From positions 1 to 64,000 of the forward strand of contig JAENYD010000003.1 in the NCBI GenBank assembly GCA_016842005.1: DNA of 64,000 nt, written 5' to 3'. The DNA is from Clostridium thermobutyricum. GTDB taxonomy: Bacteria > Bacillota > Clostridia > Ch29. This document shows positions 36,212-44,580 of the stretch, in pieces (position 1 is the stretch's first letter; every line of letters starts with the position of its first letter). Made by a program: the position numbers and the translations under genes. Under the pieces are notes generated by a model. The model was not told the origin of the DNA, did no database searches, and saw only the letters and a program-made list of their open reading frames with translations.

Positions 36212-36454
36212 ATGATGGATTTGAACCGGGATAAAGAAGGCTGGAGAGAAAGGATGATATTGATGGAGCTGAATTACGGGGATATTCTGGTTTTTACCGT
36301 AGGGAACTCTGTCCGAAGAAGCAGAGTGTCTAAGGTGGATGGTAAAGTGGTGAAACTTTTTGAGGAAGATGGTTCGTACAGACAGGTGTCCTATGAAAAC
36401 CTTGAGAAAATGATTGAAGAGGGGTTTGTTACGGTAGAAAAAGGGGCTGTATAA
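36212..36454 (+). CDS. small hypothetical protein
   Basis: An 80-residue, charged, soluble protein starting at an ATG after GGGGAAAGGG. The middle (LNYGDILVFTVGNSVRRSRV, then a Lys-Val-Asp-Gly turn) looks like a small beta-barrel, followed by a helix. No family is recognised. It stands alone between hypD and the Sir2 gene. Confidence 0.6.
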   Translation: MMDLNRDKEGWRERMILMELNYGDILVFTVGNSVRRSRVSKVDGKVVKLFEEDGSYRQVSYENLEKMIEEGFVTVEKGAV

Positions 36455-36604
36455 GATTGACACTCCACACTGACCACACGTTGTATACGCTGCACCTTGG
36501 CGATATAAAAGTTTTACACTTTTGATTTTCAATTTGTTTTTTTAGCCGGTCCAAAGGGGAATACTACTTCCCTTATCCACCGCTTAAAAGTATATATGTT
36601 ATAA

Positions 36605-36680
36605 TTAATCCAGGGGTACAGCGCCGATTATCTCCCGTCTAATAGGACGGGAGCATTAGCGATGCTGGACATCGGATAAA
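36605..36680 (+). promoter_or_regulatory. structured intergenic element, copy B (candidate cis-regulatory RNA)
   Basis: An ATCC/GGAT closing helix encloses the perfect hairpin CTCCCGTC-TAATAG-GACGGGAG and the hairpin GCAT-TAGCG-ATGC. Unpaired GCGCC, the loop sequence T(A/G)GCG and the 3' CGGATAAA are shared with copy A upstream of atuA. It ends 22 nt before the Sir2 start, a position suited to control of that gene. Confidence 0.5.
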
Positions 36681-36702
36681 AGGTCATGATAAGGAGATGA
36701 TG

Positions 36703-37443
36703 GTGTTGGCAGGGAAACATGAATCCAGGATGGAGACAGCAAAATTGGCTTCATGGATGAAGCAGTCAAAGTATACCGTTGTCCTTACGGGAGCCGGCAT
36801 GTCTACCGAGAGCGGGATACCGGATTTTCGGTCTGAGAACGGGTGGTGGAGGAGAATTGACCCCAGGTCTGTGGCTACAAAAGAGGTATTATATGCCGAT
36901 TATACCCTTTTTCATGAGTTCTACAGCATGCGCATCAGGGGGCTCACTTGTTGCAAGCCCCACAAGGGTTATTATATACTGGCGCAATGGGAAAAGAACA
37001 ATATTATCAACAGTATAGCCACCCAAAACGTTGACAGGTTTCATCAAATAGCCGGAAACCATAAGGTATATGAATTGCATGGATGCATTAGGACCATCAG
37101 ATGTGACAGTTGCGGTACCGCCCATGCCATGGGGGATTTCCTGGACGGGAGCGGCTGCACTGGCTGCGGGGGAAGGCTCAGACCGGATGTGGTTCTTTTC
37201 GGAGAGGCGCTCCCCCGGGATACCTGGGAAAAAGCCATGACAGATATTGAAAGGGCGGAACTGGTTATTGTAATAGGTACCAGCCTGCAGGTGTATCCTG
37301 TTAACCAGCTGCCCTTTATGACCAGGGGCAGGATTGCATACATCAATAACGAAATCGGCGGTGACAGCCACCAGTTTGATCTGTTTATAAAGGGGAAAGC
37401 CGGAGACATACTGTGCAAGCTGGATGAGATAATTACATCCTGA
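36703..37443 (+). CDS. cobB: Sir2-family NAD-dependent protein deacylase
   Basis: A sirtuin of about 246 residues. The Rossmann NAD site is TGAGMSTESGIPDFRS, followed by ATQNVDRFH and the catalytic His in ELHGC. The zinc site is CDSC and CTGC, and GTSLQVYP closes the NAD pocket. It removes acyl groups from lysines using NAD. AAGGAG directly abuts the first ATG of the ORF-track start (36697), so initiation is more likely at the GTG at 36703 or TTG at 36706. Preceded by structured element copy B. Confidence 0.9.
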   Translation: MLAGKHESRMETAKLASWMKQSKYTVVLTGAGMSTESGIPDFRSENGWWRRIDPRSVATKEVLYADYTLFHEFYSMRIRGLTCCKPHKGYYILAQWEKNNIINSIATQNVDRFHQIAGNHKVYELHGCIRTIRCDSCGTAHAMGDFLDGSGCTGCGGRLRPDVVLFGEALPRDTWEKAMTDIERAELVIVIGTSLQVYPVNQLPFMTRGRIAYINNEIGGDSHQFDLFIKGKAGDILCKLDEIITS

Positions 37444-37596
37444 TTTCAGGGAATGCCTGTCAGGGATTTGAAATATATAGGATGCGGAAGATGCAAATTA
37501 TAATTTATATAAGGGACTACGGTCCTGATAACCATAATCCCTTAAAGTGTTTAAGCGGTTGGATAAATCCGTTAAAAACATTTTGCCCTGCTCTAT
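37444..37596. other. short gap after the Sir2 gene
   Basis: Nothing recognisable. The stretch separates the convergent Sir2 gene and a small minus-strand gene, with no clear terminator. Confidence 0.4.
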
Positions 37597-37794
37597 CTAT
37601 TCCTTCCTGTCAAAGGCAATTAAATAGTATCTGTCGCCAAGTTTGTGCTCCAATTCCTGAATACTGCTCAATTCCTCCTGGTTTATGTCTGCCAGAGGCA
37701 CTTCATTCAACCAGTTCTTGAATTCTACGGTGCCGTGACCAATTTCACCCATCATTTTCAATGGGACTTCATCAGGCCTGTACTTATTGTACAC
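37597..37794 (-). CDS. small hypothetical protein
   Basis: A 65-residue soluble protein, MYNKYRPDEVPLKMMGEIGH and onward, with a GTG start preceded by GGAGG at eight bases on the minus strand. It ends in a charged AFDRKE tail. No family is recognised. The strong ribosome binding site supports it as a real gene. A 277-bp AT-rich gap separates it from the divergent proX. Confidence 0.6.
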   Translation of the reverse strand: MYNKYRPDEVPLKMMGEIGHGTVEFKNWLNEVPLADINQEELSSIQELEHKLGDRYYLIAFDRKE

Positions 37795-38071
37795 ATTAAA
37801 TTCCTCCTTCCAGACTAATATTTAGGACAAAATCTAAATCGGGAATATATTCAGTATACTTGCTATTATTATCTTATGGGAAGTGTTAAATATACCGTTG
37901 TAAAAAATGAAAGTAAAAGGAAAAAATGCTATGAGGTATCAGACTTTTTATACTTGATGTTTTTAATAAATAGCAGAAAGTGTTAAAATAGACTTAACAT
38001 CATGTAATATATTATATTTGTGCACTGTCTATCCTTTAGATGGGCAAAATACACTACAGGGAGGTATCGGC

Positions 38072-38560
38072 ATGGGAAATCAACAGAAGGTGTTTGAAGT
38101 ACTGGAACAACTGGGGATTGATTATAACTGCAAAGAGCATCCGCCGGTTTTTACCGTTGAGGAGGCGGAAGAAGTCTGGAAGGATATCCGGGGGACTCAC
38201 TGTAAAAATCTTTTTCTCCGGGACCAGAAGGGCAAGCGGCATTTTCTCGTTGTTCTGGAACATCTGAAACAGGCCAATTTGCAGGATTTGTCAGACCAGA
38301 TAGGGGCAGGAAAACTCAGTTTTGCTTCCGAAAAGAGGCTTAGCAAATATCTGGGGCTGGAGACCGGAGCGGTTTCTCCCTTCGGCCTTATAAATGACCG
38401 GCAGAAAGAGGTAGAGGTAATACTGGACAAGGACCTCAAAAAAGCGGAATTTGTAAACTTCCACCCCAATGTCAACACTGCCACCGTTACAATAACCTTC
38501 AAAGATTTTGAACGGTTTCTTGACTGGTGCGGGAATGCTGTGGAATATGTCAGCATATAG
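38072..38560 (+). CDS. proX: prolyl-tRNA editing protein ProX (YbaK/aaRS-associated domain)
   Basis: A 162-residue free-standing editing domain that hydrolyses mischarged Ala-tRNA(Pro). Signatures are CKEHPPVFTVEEAE near the N-terminus, GTHCKNLFLRDQKGKRHFLV in the middle and the GAVSPFGLIND segment. The ORF track starts 18 codons earlier; GGGAGGT before the ATG at 38072 fixes the start. Terminated by a strong hairpin 25 bp downstream. Confidence 0.9.
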   Translation: MGNQQKVFEVLEQLGIDYNCKEHPPVFTVEEAEEVWKDIRGTHCKNLFLRDQKGKRHFLVVLEHLKQANLQDLSDQIGAGKLSFASEKRLSKYLGLETGAVSPFGLINDRQKEVEVILDKDLKKAEFVNFHPNVNTATVTITFKDFERFLDWCGNAVEYVSI

Positions 38561-38584
38561 ACTACATAGCATCCAGGCAATACG

Positions 38585-38616
38585 GGAATACCTGCTGCTT
38601 GCGGGTATTCCTTTTT
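38585..38616 (+). terminator. intrinsic terminator of proX
   Basis: GGAATACCTGC and GCGGGTATTCC form an 11-bp stem with one wobble or mismatch, a five-base loop and five T residues. Confidence 0.85.
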
Positions 38617-38772
38617 CCTGTTTCAGCGGTCAAGAGGGCACAACTATGAGAGGTGAATTGAGAAGAAGGAAGTGAGAAGCCAGAGGTGAGAAGTTGGATT
38701 TAAGTATTGCTCTCAAGTACTTTTTATCTGAATTATATAATTATGTATTTTGTGGAAAGGGGAGAGTCTCAA

Positions 38773-39153
38773 GTGGACGATTTGAACAGGGCTGTACAAA
38801 AATACTTCACCGACTGCCGTAAAGGGGAGAACAATCTGATAACTTCAGAAGAACTATTTAAGGCCATGGAGGCAGGGGAGGACCTGTTTCTGCTGGATAT
38901 AAGGCGGGAAGAGGATTTTGCCCGGGAGTACATTGACGGTGCAGTGAATATATACTGGTATGATGTGGGGGATTATCTGGATGTACTGCCGAAAGACCGG
39001 AGGGTAATAGTTATATGTTATACCGGTCAGTCATCCGGGCAAGTAGCTGCCGTCCTCAGACTGCTGGGATTCAGGGCCTATTCCCTTGGAGGGGGCATGA
39101 TGAACGGATGGATGAAAAAATCGATGCCTACTAAAGCGGGTTGCGCAGGGTGA
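38773..39153 (+). CDS. rhodanese-like domain protein
   Basis: A 126-residue single rhodanese domain with the active-site loop CYTGQSSG and the preceding FLLDIRREEDFAREYIDGAVN motif. It probably transfers sulfane sulfur in the cytoplasm; partner unknown. The ORF track begins at a TTG 22 codons upstream. The GTG at 38773, eight bases after AAGGGGAG, gives a normal domain start. No operon partners. Confidence 0.82.
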   Translation: MDDLNRAVQKYFTDCRKGENNLITSEELFKAMEAGEDLFLLDIRREEDFAREYIDGAVNIYWYDVGDYLDVLPKDRRVIVICYTGQSSGQVAAVLRLLGFRAYSLGGGMMNGWMKKSMPTKAGCAG

Positions 39154-39336
39154 ATGTAGTGCCTGCCCTCGTGAAGGGCATTACCGGGTAACGAATTGTC
39201 GAATTTTATGGAAAAAAGTAGATAATAAGCGGATATTGCGTTTTTTTAAAACAGGACATCGGCAATTATAATAGAAAATGATAGATGGACAAGAAAGGTG
39301 GTCATACTTCTCAATACGAAAAACGGAGGGAACATA

Positions 39337-39582
39337 GTGGAAGACAGGATTACAAAATCAGGGATTGAGATTATAGGTGATGTTCCCTGGGGGACCCATT
39401 TCTGCATGTTCTACCATTCCAGGAATGACCTGGAGGATATTCTGATACCTTATTTCAGAGCAGGCCTGGAAAACAACGAGCTCTGCATGTGGGTTACCTC
39501 CAGACCCATGGAAGATGATTTTCATGAAAGCCATATAGAGAGAATTAATATTGAGTTCTCGGATATATATTCTTTGAACTGA
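39337..39582 (+). pseudogene. truncated MEDS-domain sensor fragment
   Basis: The 81-residue product matches the beginning of MEDS (DcmR-type sensory) domains: SGIEIIGDVPWGTHFCMFYH, then the LIPYFRAGLENNELCMWVTS block. Such domains normally run about 150 residues and precede a histidine kinase or other output. Here the frame ends in ISDIYSLN-like unrelated residues. The GTG at 39337 follows GGAGGG. It is probably the 5' relic of a sensor gene. A functional short form is not excluded. Confidence 0.6.
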
Positions 39583-39608
39583 CCGACCGCTTAAAGGAGG
39601 ATGAAGAA

Positions 39609-40067
39609 TTGAGGAGAAAAGACAGGGAAATAAAGGATAAAGCCCTTATTGATAATATAATAAACAGAGCCGCTGTATGCAGAATTGCAATGAGTGATGG
39701 CAACAGACCATATATTGTGCCTATGAATTTCGGATACCGGGACGGGTGCATATATCTTCATTCCGCCCGGGAAGGAAGGAAAATCGATATATTAAGGGAA
39801 AACAGCCATGTGTGTTTCGAGATGGAGACCGACCCTGTACTGGTGAAGGATGGGAAGCCCTGTGAGTGGGGAATGAAGTATTGCAGCGTTATAGGCTTTG
39901 GGATCGCCCGGCTGGTGGATGATTTTGAGGAAAAGAAAAAAGCCCTTGATATAATAATGGAAAAATATTCGGGGGAAAATAGTTTTGAATATGATGAAAA
40001 GGCTGTGGACAGAGTGATAATTATCAAGATTATCATCAGCAGCATCACCGGTAAGAAGTCCATGTAA
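39609..40067 (+). CDS. pyridoxamine 5'-phosphate oxidase-like flavin-binding protein
   Basis: A 152-residue split-barrel protein of the PNPOx-like group that includes nitroimidazole-resistance NimA proteins. The flavin-binding region is CRIAMSDGNRPYIVPMNFGY, and YLHSAREGRKIDILREN is the family-typical helix entry. It starts at a TTG eight bases after AGGAGG. The 3' end of the preceding MEDS remnant lies 26 bp upstream. A complex terminator follows. Confidence 0.82.
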   Translation: MRRKDREIKDKALIDNIINRAAVCRIAMSDGNRPYIVPMNFGYRDGCIYLHSAREGRKIDILRENSHVCFEMETDPVLVKDGKPCEWGMKYCSVIGFGIARLVDDFEEKKKALDIIMEKYSGENSFEYDEKAVDRVIIIKIIISSITGKKSM

Positions 40068-40083
40068 TGATACAGACAGAACA

Positions 40084-40163
40084 TTCCCGCTGACGGCGGG
40101 GTTTTTGTTTTAAACTGTCAGTCAGTCCGTCTTTGACAGTTTGAAATAAGAACCCCGTTTTTT
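40084..40163 (+). terminator. tandem/nested terminator region
   Basis: CCCGC-TGAC-GGCGGG followed by a T-rich run forms a first terminator. A second, larger structure pairs CGGGGTT (from 40097) with AACCCCG (40151-40157), followed by six T residues, enclosing a perfect AAACTGTCA/TGACAGTTT hairpin. The two share the CGGGG bases and are mutually exclusive. Confidence 0.7.
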
Positions 40164-40266
40164 AATTGAAGCAGAAGGGAAAACAAAAAATTCGGTTAAC
40201 ATAATTTACAGCTTGTTATTCTTCCGAAACCCCAATATCATTAATGTATAGCAGGGGGGATAAAAT

Positions 40267-41871
40267 GTGAAAAAAGCCAAAGCGATGATAAATAGCCATA
40301 TAAGAGCGGTCTTTTTTATCGTCATGGTTTCGACTGTTTTATTAAGCGGATTTGCTGAAGCGCAGGCAAGCAGATTTAACATGACCTATTCATATTTCGG
40401 CGGGCCCGGAGATGTTGTCGGTTACGTTGACAGGACAAAAGGTGCTCTGCAAACGGTGTCTCCTTCCTATTTTGATATAGATGCAGAAGGCAATTTGACA
40501 ATTACCGGGAAATTTGATCCTGATTTTGTCAGGGAAATGCACAGCAGAGGTATTGAAGTAGTACCTTTTCTCAGCAACCACTGGGACAGGCCATCAGGCA
40601 GGGCTGCCCTGGAGAACAGGGAACGGCTGGCGGAACAGCTGGCGGATGCCGTTGAGGAATACGACCTGGATGGCGTACATGTAGATATAGAGAATCTCAC
40701 AGCGGATGACAGGGATAACTATGTTGATTTTGTCAGAATTCTGAGAGAAACGCTGCCGGAAGGCAAGGAAATATCTGCAGCCGTTGCCGCCAATCCAAAG
40801 GGCATAACCTACGGATGGCAGGGGTCTTATGATTATGAAGGTCTGGCCGAATACTGTGATTACTTAATGATAATGGCCTATGACGAGGCCGCTGAGGGAA
40901 GCGCCCCGGGGCCTGTTGCAAGCATTACTTTTGTGGAAGATGCGATCAAATATGCTCTGGACAGGGTACCGGCCGGCAAAATAGTCCTGGGTATACCCTT
41001 TTACGGACGCTACTGGAAATCCGGTGAGCAATATGGAGGATACGGTATACACATGACCATGGTCGGGGAATTGATTGAAAGATATAACGGGAAAGTGGTT
41101 TTTGATGAATACAGCGCCTCTCCGAAGGCGGTAATCACTGTAAGGAAGGGACAGGAAACGGTAATATCCGGCAGGAGGCTTGACCCGGGTACTTATACCA
41201 TCTGGTTTGAAAATGAACAGTCAATAAAATACAAACTCAGGCTGGTGCAGAAATATGGGCTAAAGGGCACCGGCAGCTGGAGTCTGGGACAGGAGACGGC
41301 TGACATATGGAGCTTTTACAGCAGCTGGTTGAACGGCAACTGGTTTGTGGATACCGAAGACCACTGGGCCCGTAAAGCTATAGCGGAAATGGAAGACCGG
41401 GGATGGATGAAAGGGATTTCCAGTACCCTCTTTGCTCCGGACAATTCTCTGACCAGAGCTCAGGCTGCGGTTATATTGGTTCGTGCTCTGGAACTTGAAG
41501 CAACAGGGAAAAGCGGCGGTCATTATTCGGACGTCAGGGGTATGCATTGGGCGGAACAGGAGATCGATATAATCAGTCAGCATGATATCATGAAAGGTGT
41601 GGGCAGCGGGAAGTTTGCACCGGACAAGCCTGTAACCAGGGAACAGATGGCGGTCATGCTGGACAGGATTTTCGGAGGAAGAGAAGAGGAAGAAGCCGAA
41701 TGTCCTTTCCGGGATATAACTTCTGGCCACTGGGCCTACCGGTCCATTGTTGCCATGAATGCCCGGGGGATTTTTGAGGGCTATGAAGACGGTACCTTCA
41801 GGCCGGGGGAATATATAACAAGGGCCCAGATGGCCGTTCTTATGAGCAGGGTGGCGGAATATATTGAATAA
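40267..41871 (+). CDS. glycoside hydrolase family 18 protein with three SLH domains
   Basis: A 534-residue exported protein. A signal peptide of about 35 residues ends near AEAQA. A GH18 barrel (about 45-360) carries the catalytic motif DGVHVDIEN with the terminal Glu as acid, and the later YDYLMIMAYDEA strand. Three S-layer homology repeats (about 365-415, 430-475, 485-530) each contain TRAQ or TREQ motifs and would anchor it to secondary cell-wall polymer. It resembles spore- or wall-associated peptidoglycan/chitin hydrolases such as the YaaH group but lacks LysM. The start is a GTG eight bases after a run of G. Confidence 0.88.
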   Translation: MKKAKAMINSHIRAVFFIVMVSTVLLSGFAEAQASRFNMTYSYFGGPGDVVGYVDRTKGALQTVSPSYFDIDAEGNLTITGKFDPDFVREMHSRGIEVVPFLSNHWDRPSGRAALENRERLAEQLADAVEEYDLDGVHVDIENLTADDRDNYVDFVRILRETLPEGKEISAAVAANPKGITYGWQGSYDYEGLAEYCDYLMIMAYDEAAEGSAPGPVASITFVEDAIKYALDRVPAGKIVLGIPFYGRYWKSGEQYGGYGIHMTMVGELIERYNGKVVFDEYSASPKAVITVRKGQETVISGRRLDPGTYTIWFENEQSIKYKLRLVQKYGLKGTGSWSLGQETADIWSFYSSWLNGNWFVDTEDHWARKAIAEMEDRGWMKGISSTLFAPDNSLTRAQAAVILVRALELEATGKSGGHYSDVRGMHWAEQEIDIISQHDIMKGVGSGKFAPDKPVTREQMAVMLDRIFGGREEEEAECPFRDITSGHWAYRSIVAMNARGIFEGYEDGTFRPGEYITRAQMAVLMSRVAEYIE

Positions 41872-41889
41872 AGCTATGACAGCCATAGA

Positions 41890-41924
41890 AAAAAGGCATT
41901 CCCTGTTATACGGGAAATGCCTTT
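41890..41924 (-). terminator. terminator of panB
   Basis: AAAGGCATTTCCC pairs with GGGAATGCC on the minus strand and is followed by six T residues. On the plus strand the same hairpin has only three T residues after it, so it mainly serves panB. Confidence 0.8.
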
Positions 41925-41945
41925 CCGGATAGGCTTTAACTCGGT

Positions 41946-42794
41946 TTAATCGAATTCCTTGAACATTTGGTTAAAGGCTTCAATACTGTCTTTGATATGA
42001 TAAACATGGTCATCGGTGGGGAATTTTCCGGATTTAACATCTTCTATGTATTCTCTGAAGGCATTTATTTCTATCTCAGCAACATTGGCATATTTCTTCA
42101 CGAATTTGGGGGTGAAGGCCTGGAATAGACCCAGCATATCTCCGCATATAAGCAACTGACCGTCGCAGGGGCCTGCTCCTATGGAATATACGGGAATATC
42201 CAGCTTGCCGGCAATATACCTGGTCAGCTCAGGAGGAACCGCTTCCAGCAGTAACGCAAAGGCCCCCGCTTCCTGTATTGCCAGGGCATCTTTTATAAGT
42301 TCCCTCGCACTGGCCACGTCCCTGCCCTGGGCTTTAAATCCTCCCAGCTGTCCCGAGCTTTGAGGGGTTAAGCCTATGTGACCCATTACCACTATGCCTG
42401 CGTCGGTTATGGCTTTGATCCTGCTGGCCACCCGCCTGCCGCCTTCCAGTTTTACGCAGTCCATGTCTGCTTCCTTGATAAACCGGCCTGCGTTTATAAC
42501 AGCATCCTCATCCGTTGTCTGGTAGGACATGAAGGGCATATCTCCTATGACCCATGTGTTGGGAGCCCCTCTTCTTACCGCCTGACAGTGGGATATGCAG
42601 TCTTCCATGGTTACCGGGAGGGTGCTGTCATAGCCCAGGACCACCATTCCCAGTGAATCCCCCACGAGGATCATATCCATGCCTGCCTGCTCGGCAAATG
42701 AAGCCATGGGATAATCATAAGCCGTAACCCATGCCACCTGCTCACCATCTTTTTTCATCCGGATGAAATCAAGAATGGATTTTTTCTTTGCCAT
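41946..42794 (-). CDS. panB: 3-methyl-2-oxobutanoate hydroxymethyltransferase
   Basis: A 282-residue TIM-barrel enzyme making ketopantoate from 2-ketoisovalerate and methylene-tetrahydrofolate, the first pantothenate step. Family segments WVTAYDYP, VGDSLGMVVLGY, GHIGLTPQ and LLLEAVPPEL, the last with the catalytic Glu, are intact. panC and panD are not adjacent. The aminotransferase gene lies 63 bp upstream on the same strand. Confidence 0.93.
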   Translation of the reverse strand: MAKKKSILDFIRMKKDGEQVAWVTAYDYPMASFAEQAGMDMILVGDSLGMVVLGYDSTLPVTMEDCISHCQAVRRGAPNTWVIGDMPFMSYQTTDEDAVINAGRFIKEADMDCVKLEGGRRVASRIKAITDAGIVVMGHIGLTPQSSGQLGGFKAQGRDVASARELIKDALAIQEAGAFALLLEAVPPELTRYIAGKLDIPVYSIGAGPCDGQLLICGDMLGLFQAFTPKFVKKYANVAEIEINAFREYIEDVKSGKFPTDDHVYHIKDSIEAFNQMFKEFD

Positions 42795-42857
42795 TTACAA
42801 CCTTCCTTTCATATGAATTTTTACCCCGGTGAAGGGATATATGGACCCAGATGTCTG

Positions 42858-44042
42858 TCATGCAAGGGAAAATACTCTGGCAAGCCTTTTTATCCCTTCT
42901 TCAATGTAATCTTCTTTTACCAGGCTGAAACACACCCTTAAACAGTTTTCGCCGCTCCTGTCAGGATAGAATGACCGACCTGCCACATATGCCACCTTGT
43001 GCTCTTTAACTGCCGGTTCCAGGGCTTTATACGTATCAACCGGGCCGTTAATCTGCACCCAGGTATAAAAGCCGCCTTCCGAAACTGTCCACTGTCCATT
43101 GTCTCCAAAGTATTTTTCCAGGGCATTAACGGTAAGGTCTCTCTTCAGTTTTAACCCTTTCCTGGTTATTTCAATCTGTTTCTCAATAAGACCTCTGGTA
43201 CCGGCCTCTAAAGCCAGCAACTGGCTCAGGGACGATGAGGTCTGGTCTGATGACTGCTTAAACAATATGAGTTTGTTTATCAGATACCCGGGGGCTGAAA
43301 TCCAACCCAGCCGCACACCCGGAGAGAATATCTTTGAGAAGGTACCCAGATACACTACAATATCCCGGGCATCCAGGGATTTGAGGGTAGGAAGCTCTTT
43401 CCCGCTGTACCTCAGCTCACCGTAAGCGTTATCCTCAATAAGGGGTATCTGACGGTTGCTGCAGAGTTCCACCAGTTTTTTTCTCCTCTCCAGATTCAAC
43501 ACACGACCGGAAGGGTTTTGAAAAGTCGGTATGGTATATACGAACTTAGGTTTAACAGCCGTACCGGCAAGATACTCTTCCAGCTTGTCCACCATAAGAC
43601 CCTCGCTGTCGCAGGGTATGGATACTATTTCAGCCTCATAGCTGTCCAATACCGATATTGCCCCCAGATAAGTGGGCGCTTCAACCACAACCAGGTCCCC
43701 CGGGTCGAGAAAAACCTTGCAGATAAGGTCAAGGCCCTGGAGGGAGCCGCTGGTTATCATGATATTTTCCGTCCTGGCCGGCATACCCTGTTTATCCATC
43801 CTGCGGGCAATAAATTCCCTGACCCTGGTCAGTCCGGGCACCGGGCTGTACTGCAGGGCAACATCCCTTTTGTCCCGCAGGATTTCCAGTCCTATTTCTT
43901 CAACCTCCGGCAGAAACCATTGGGGGTCGGGAAACCCACCGGCAAAAGAGATAACATCCGGACGCTCGGATAGTTTAAAAAGTTCTGCCAGGTCAGAATT
44001 GCCTGTTTGTTTTGCCCTTAAGGCAAACATTTCTTCCATCAT
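42858..44042 (-). CDS. PLP-dependent aminotransferase, class I/II (2-aminoadipate/MocR-type fold I)
   Basis: A 394-residue fold-type I aminotransferase. The PLP lysine is in GTFSKIFSPGVRLGW; SGSLQGLDLI binds the cofactor phosphate, TFQNPSGR carries the pocket Asn, and VCFSLVKED contains the carboxylate-binding region. It resembles LysN/2-aminoadipate and broad-specificity transaminases. Substrate is unknown. Because panB follows directly, a role in interconverting valine and 2-ketoisovalerate is conceivable but is only inference. GAGGGG precedes the ATG pair at the start. Confidence 0.82.
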   Translation of the reverse strand: MMEEMFALRAKQTGNSDLAELFKLSERPDVISFAGGFPDPQWFLPEVEEIGLEILRDKRDVALQYSPVPGLTRVREFIARRMDKQGMPARTENIMITSGSLQGLDLICKVFLDPGDLVVVEAPTYLGAISVLDSYEAEIVSIPCDSEGLMVDKLEEYLAGTAVKPKFVYTIPTFQNPSGRVLNLERRKKLVELCSNRQIPLIEDNAYGELRYSGKELPTLKSLDARDIVVYLGTFSKIFSPGVRLGWISAPGYLINKLILFKQSSDQTSSSLSQLLALEAGTRGLIEKQIEITRKGLKLKRDLTVNALEKYFGDNGQWTVSEGGFYTWVQINGPVDTYKALEPAVKEHKVAYVAGRSFYPDRSGENCLRVCFSLVKEDYIEEGIKRLARVFSLA

Positions 44043-44238
44043 GGTATCATCCCCTCTCCATGTATCTACCTGAATTATATCATAGAAAATATTTTAGTTA
44101 TATATTAATGCCCGGGTATGTATGCCGTGATGAGCCTGTATTATTCCACAAAAAAATTTATAAATATGTTCTTTTTATTCTCTTTTAAGCATATAAAAAA
44201 AAGATGTAGGGAATATGTTTGCAATCAGCGGTAATGGG

Positions 44239-44407
44239 TATAATATCAATATAAGAAGTGGCTGGATTGCACCAGCTCGGGCAGTCTAAATCCTGACAGC
44301 AAAGAAGTGGCATACTGTCGACGGAAGGGTTATTTATACATTAAAATCTCTGGAGCTATACATACAGGCGCCTTTAGGCAAACTGGATTCCAGAGATTTT
44401 GATTTTT
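44239..44407 (+). promoter_or_regulatory. structured leader upstream of the nucleotidyltransferase gene
   Basis: After a TATAAT hexamer (44239-44244) come a GGCTGG/CCAGCT-type hairpin, a GACAG/CTGTC hairpin and then AAAATCTCTGGA pairing perfectly with TCCAGAGATTTT (12 bp) followed by GATTTTT. That last element looks like a terminator placed 175 bp before the gene, so premature termination control is likely. I could not assign it to a riboswitch class. The rest of 44043-44580 is empty. Confidence 0.5.
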
Positions 44408-44580
44408 CAGCGGTCAGGGGACACACCTTCTGAAGCCGCGGTATTCCTGCGCAGAGAAGGATGCCCCCATCGGAATGTCCCAAGCTAAAACATGAATATA
44501 AATATAAGGTTTCTGAAAAAATAGTTAGGAAGATACTCCTTTAATACAATCAGAAAAATATCCGTTTTAGGGAGTGATAA

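Noticed and set aside
44219-44244. TTGCAA as the -35 partner of the TATAAT at 44239
   Set aside because: The spacing is only 14 bases, too short for a normal sigma-A promoter, so only the -10 was noted.
44251-44400. Cyclic-di-GMP or other known riboswitch before the nucleotidyltransferase
   Set aside because: The conserved GEMM and other class-specific sequences that I remember are not present; it was kept as an unassigned leader.
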